Part shown: positions 6,340-7,956 of the stretch, one piece after another | Layout of the letters: each line of letters opens with the position of its first letter | Position numbering within the stretch: the first letter of the stretch is position 1 | Assembly: GCA_030620065.1 (NCBI GenBank) | Contig: JAUXFJ010000064.1 | Span: forward strand, 1-7,956 | Length of the DNA: 7,956 bases | DNA from: Anaerolineaceae bacterium | GTDB lineage: Bacteria; Chloroflexota; Anaerolineae; Anaerolineales; Anaerolineaceae | Direction of reading: 5' to 3' | Notes under the pieces: model-generated | Told to the model about the DNA's origin: nothing | The model's database searches: none | What the model saw: the letters and a program-made list of their open reading frames with translations, nothing else | Position numbers and translations under genes: made by a program

Positions 6340-7803
6340 CTAATCAAAAGACAAATCTGGCAATTTTTTCATACCAAACTGATTTGCCGCCTTGGTGGTA
6401 ATTTCGCGAAGTTCTTCCTTGATCTCATCGGATATTGGTGAAGGTTGATATTTCGAAAGCAGTTCTTCCACTCTGTCTTGGGCCCGCTCCCAGGCTGATT
6501 TTGCCCCTTTTTTCTCCCATGCTTCCACGGTATCTCGGTCAATCACATCAGAGGGGAAATACAATTCCTCACGGAACCATTTCTTCGTATGGGGGTGACT
6601 CAAATAGCTTCCTTTGTGACCGAGTTCCTGCATTATATCGAGGGCGATGGGTGTCTGGCGGCCGTCAATCCCTGCGATCAGACGTTTTGCCATACCAAGG
6701 ATCTCGGCATCAATCACCAGTTTTTCGTAGCTCAGGCAGCTTTCATAGTCCATCATCCCGGGGCCAGATACCATATTCGCCCCAGCCAGGGCAGCAAAAA
6801 AGGCGCTGGAGGATTCCAGGCCGCATTGGGCATCGACGATCTTTGCATCACTCATCCCAAGATAGGAATGGGTGGGCATGCCTAATTCTTTGCCTACCTG
6901 AACGTAAGCACAATTGATCATCCAGGTGCCTATTGCACCCATAGGGGTGGTTCCTTTACGCATATCAAAGGTGGCGGGAGAGCCACCCCAAACAATCGGT
7001 GCGCCGGGATTTACCAATTGGTTGATGGTTACGCCGCTCAGGCACTCTGCAGTATGTTGCACTACCGCGCCAGCAAGCGTGACAGGAGAGTTCGCGCCGG
7101 TCATTGGCATGGAAATTAATTGGGCCGGGATGTTATTTTTGGCACAGTCGACCAAGTTCTGGCAGGTGATATCGCTCCACTTCAATGGCGGAGAGGGGCA
7201 GACATCAAAAACCGCGATTGGTTTCTCTGCCAGCTCTTTTTCACTTCCAACCACGGCAACGAGCATATCTTTCATCGTCCACCAAGTTTCTTTTTCAAAA
7301 GCGCCGGTGATGATTGGCTTTCGCATAAAATTCAGCGCCAAATAAAGACGGTAAAGATCACCGATGCCCTCGGGCACGTCAGAGGTGATGAAAGCTGTAC
7401 TTTGCGCATCCACTTGGGGAAGCATTTCCACCAGCTTGATAAATTTGACATAGTCCTCGGTAAGCGCCTGGCGCTGCTTTTGGGTTTCACTGTCCAGGAT
7501 CGTGATCCCTCCTGACCCAGGAGTAAATTGGACACTATCTTCTCCATAGTGAACAACTTGATTGCCGTCTAAATCGTAAAGATAAAATTCAGATGGTCGA
7601 GTATCCAAAGCCTGCCGGGCAATCTTTTCTGGAATTTTGGCGATCTTGTTTTCCTTATCGACCTCTGCTCCAGCATCAGCCAACAATGAGAGCGCTTCAT
7701 CGTTTTTAACCTGAATACCAGGGTTCATTAACAAGGCAAATCCTTCCTCGATGATTTGTTTGACAAGCTCGTCTGAAAGAATGTTTAGTTTGGGACGCAT
7801 CAT
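6340..7803 (-). CDS. Trimethylamine methyltransferase (MttB) superfamily protein, non-pyrrolysine type
   Basis: The MttB superfamily transfers a methyl group from a quaternary or tertiary methylamine to the cobalt of a small corrinoid protein. Known non-pyrrolysine members act on glycine betaine, proline betaine, carnitine or gamma-butyrobetaine. The N-terminal half is typical: G-F-A-L-L-M-N-P-G-I-Q-V, then FTPGSGGITILD (97-108 counted from the TTG at 7815) and LTEDYVKF. SDAKIVDAQCGLESSSAFFA (322-341) corresponds to the region where archaeal MttB carries pyrrolysine, followed by GANMVSGPGMMDYESCLSYE. The frame has no internal TAG, so no pyrrolysine is encoded; a glutamine (about 330) is the likely counterpart. 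Full length is about 487 residues, normal for the family. Three consecutive ATGs occur at 7798-7806; GGAG at 7810-7813 is spaced best (6 nt) for the middle one, and a TTG at 7815 lies inside the SD. The stop codon is TAG. It is the first gene of the operon. No corrinoid protein or reactivase gene is in the window. Confidence 0.9.
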   Translation of the reverse strand: MMRPKLNILSDELVKQIIEEGFALLMNPGIQVKNDEALSLLADAGAEVDKENKIAKIPEKIARQALDTRPSEFYLYDLDGNQVVHYGEDSVQFTPGSGGITILDSETQKQRQALTEDYVKFIKLVEMLPQVDAQSTAFITSDVPEGIGDLYRLYLALNFMRKPIITGAFEKETWWTMKDMLVAVVGSEKELAEKPIAVFDVCPSPPLKWSDITCQNLVDCAKNNIPAQLISMPMTGANSPVTLAGAVVQHTAECLSGVTINQLVNPGAPIVWGGSPATFDMRKGTTPMGAIGTWMINCAYVQVGKELGMPTHSYLGMSDAKIVDAQCGLESSSAFFAALAGANMVSGPGMMDYESCLSYEKLVIDAEILGMAKRLIAGIDGRQTPIALDIMQELGHKGSYLSHPHTKKWFREELYFPSDVIDRDTVEAWEKKGAKSAWERAQDRVEELLSKYQPSPISDEIKEELREITTKAANQFGMKKLPDLSFD

Positions 7804-7830
7804 CATTAACTCCAAGTGTTATGTTAATGA

Positions 7831-7860
7831 ATTATAGTTGATCTCGATAAAGGAAGAGAA
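7831..7860 (-). promoter_or_regulatory. Likely promoter of the mttB-like operon
   Basis: On the minus strand a perfect TATAAT (7831-7836) sits 27-32 nt before the preferred ATG, implying a short leader of about 20 nt. The best -35 at 18-nt spacing is TTCTCT (7855-7860), which matches TTGACA at only three positions. A strong -10 with a weak -35 fits a promoter that needs an activator or is tightly controlled. Confidence 0.5.
7838..7851. promoter_or_regulatory. Candidate operator: imperfect palindrome in the mttB promoter spacer
   Basis: TTGATCTCGATAAA has five of seven symmetric base pairs (TT, ATC / GAT, AA arms). It lies directly upstream of the TATAAT, between the -10 and -35 positions, where a repressor would block polymerase. 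The divergent LacI-like gene is an obvious candidate regulator. Short imperfect palindromes also arise by chance. Confidence 0.28.
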
Positions 7861-7871
7861 TTGCAAGTGTT

Positions 7872-7909
7872 GAGAATTCTCCTGGCATTGGTGTATTAGG
7901 CAGGAGAAT
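7872..7909. repeat. Inverted repeat with nested perfect 10-bp palindrome in the divergent intergenic region
   Basis: ATTCTCCTG at 7876-7884 is perfectly inverted as CAGGAGAAT at 7901-7909, with a 16-nt loop. The left arm overlaps a perfect palindrome, GAGAATTCTC, at 7872-7881. The right arm contains the AGGAG ribosome binding site of the plus-strand gene starting at 7912, so a transcript starting upstream of 7876 could fold to hide that site. At the DNA level the same bases could be operators about 40-75 bp upstream of the mttB -10. No T-tract follows on either strand, so it is not an intrinsic terminator. Confidence 0.5.
7902..7906 (+). promoter_or_regulatory. Ribosome binding site of the divergent plus-strand gene
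   Basis: AGGAG lies 5 nt before the ATG at 7912. It is the main reason for reading the right edge as a plus-strand gene start, because the minus-strand alternative has only an open tail of 19 codons. Confidence 0.6.
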
Positions 7910-7911
7910 CA

Positions 7912-7956
7912 ATGAGCCGGAAAGCAATATCAATAGCAGAGATTGCATCCTCAGCA
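7912..7956 (+). CDS. N-terminus of a probable LacI-family transcriptional regulator, cut by the right edge
   Basis: Only 15 codons are visible: MSRKAISIAEIASSA. The I-S-I-A-E-I-A-x-x-A pattern right after a short basic start is how LacI/GalR regulators commonly begin (typically x-x-I-x-D-I-A-x-x-A-G-V-S), where it forms helix 1 of the DNA-binding helix-turn-helix. The next residues, expected to be GVS and TVSR-like, lie outside the window. It is divergent from the mttB-like operon across about 105 bp containing palindromes, the usual arrangement for a local regulator, so it probably controls that operon and itself. Another HTH family, or a false start, remains possible from so few residues. 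Confidence 0.5.
   Translation, partial: MSRKAISIAEIASSA

Noticed and set aside
6435..7515. Plus-strand open frames of 98-160 codons opposite the mttB-like gene
   Set aside because: They are antisense to a clear MttB-family gene, have low-complexity or unfamily-like composition, no ribosome binding sites, and overlap one another in different frames.
7876..7909. Intrinsic terminator at the inverted repeat
   Set aside because: The stem is only moderately GC-rich, the loop is 16 nt, and no T-run follows on either strand.
7807..7911. Glycine riboswitch ahead of the operon
   Set aside because: The likely leader from the TATAAT is only about 20 nt, too short for an aptamer, and no glycine-riboswitch-like core was seen.
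7896..7956. Minus-strand open tail reading AEDAISAIDIAFRLIDSPA then TAA, as the 3' end of an upstream gene
   Set aside because: An open run of 19 codons is not significant. The opposite strand offers an ATG with AGGAG at proper spacing and a LacI-like N-terminus, and the stop would fall inside the inverted-repeat loop. It cannot be fully excluded from this window.
1..7956. CRISPR array, tRNA/rRNA genes, insertion sequence or transposase
   Set aside because: No regularly spaced repeats, cloverleaf-like sequence, rRNA signature, transposase motif or terminal inverted repeats were seen by reading. Decayed fragments at the left edge are the only sign of rearrangement.

Overview
The window holds a compact, accessory-looking metabolic cluster. 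Five or six genes lie on the minus strand, a divergent regulator starts on the plus strand at the right edge, and decayed gene remnants lie at the left edge. Base composition looks mid-40s % GC by eye. A corrinoid-type trimethylamine methyltransferase (MttB) homologue beside split glycine-dehydrogenase homologues points to an anaerobic bacterium. Chloroflexota (Anaerolineae) or a Bacillota/Desulfobacterota-like anaerobe would fit, but nothing here settles the phylum.

Right to left, the direction of transcription, the layout is as follows. A partial plus-strand gene (from 7912) has a LacI-like N-terminus. A roughly 105-bp divergent control region (7807-7911) carries a perfect TATAAT and several symmetric or repeated motifs. 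An MttB-superfamily methyltransferase without pyrrolysine follows (6340-7803), then a GcvPA-like protein (4869-6266) and a GcvPB-like protein (3280-4872) that overlap by 4 nt (ATGA). Next come a classical short-chain dehydrogenase (2479-3234), an ATP-NAD kinase/AcoX-family protein (1219-2352) and a ProXp-ala/YbaK-type aminoacyl-tRNA deacylase (586-1080). At 1-~570 there are two non-intact fragments: the middle and C-terminal part of a saccharopine dehydrogenase-like protein with a frameshift, and the unrecognised tail of another protein.

The most interesting unit is mttB-like + gcvPA-like + gcvPB-like + SDR. Both P-protein subunits keep the fold and the PLP lysine, but they depart from motifs that I recall as nearly invariant in glycine decarboxylase. 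No H-protein, T-protein or corrinoid protein is visible. My inference is that this is a catabolic cassette for an N-methylated amino acid or related quaternary amine. In it, a corrinoid methyltransferase removes a methyl group and a repurposed two-subunit PLP enzyme acts on the amine, with an NAD(H)-type dehydrogenase downstream. The divergent LacI-like gene would be its regulator. The substrate is unknown and the pathway order is a hypothesis.
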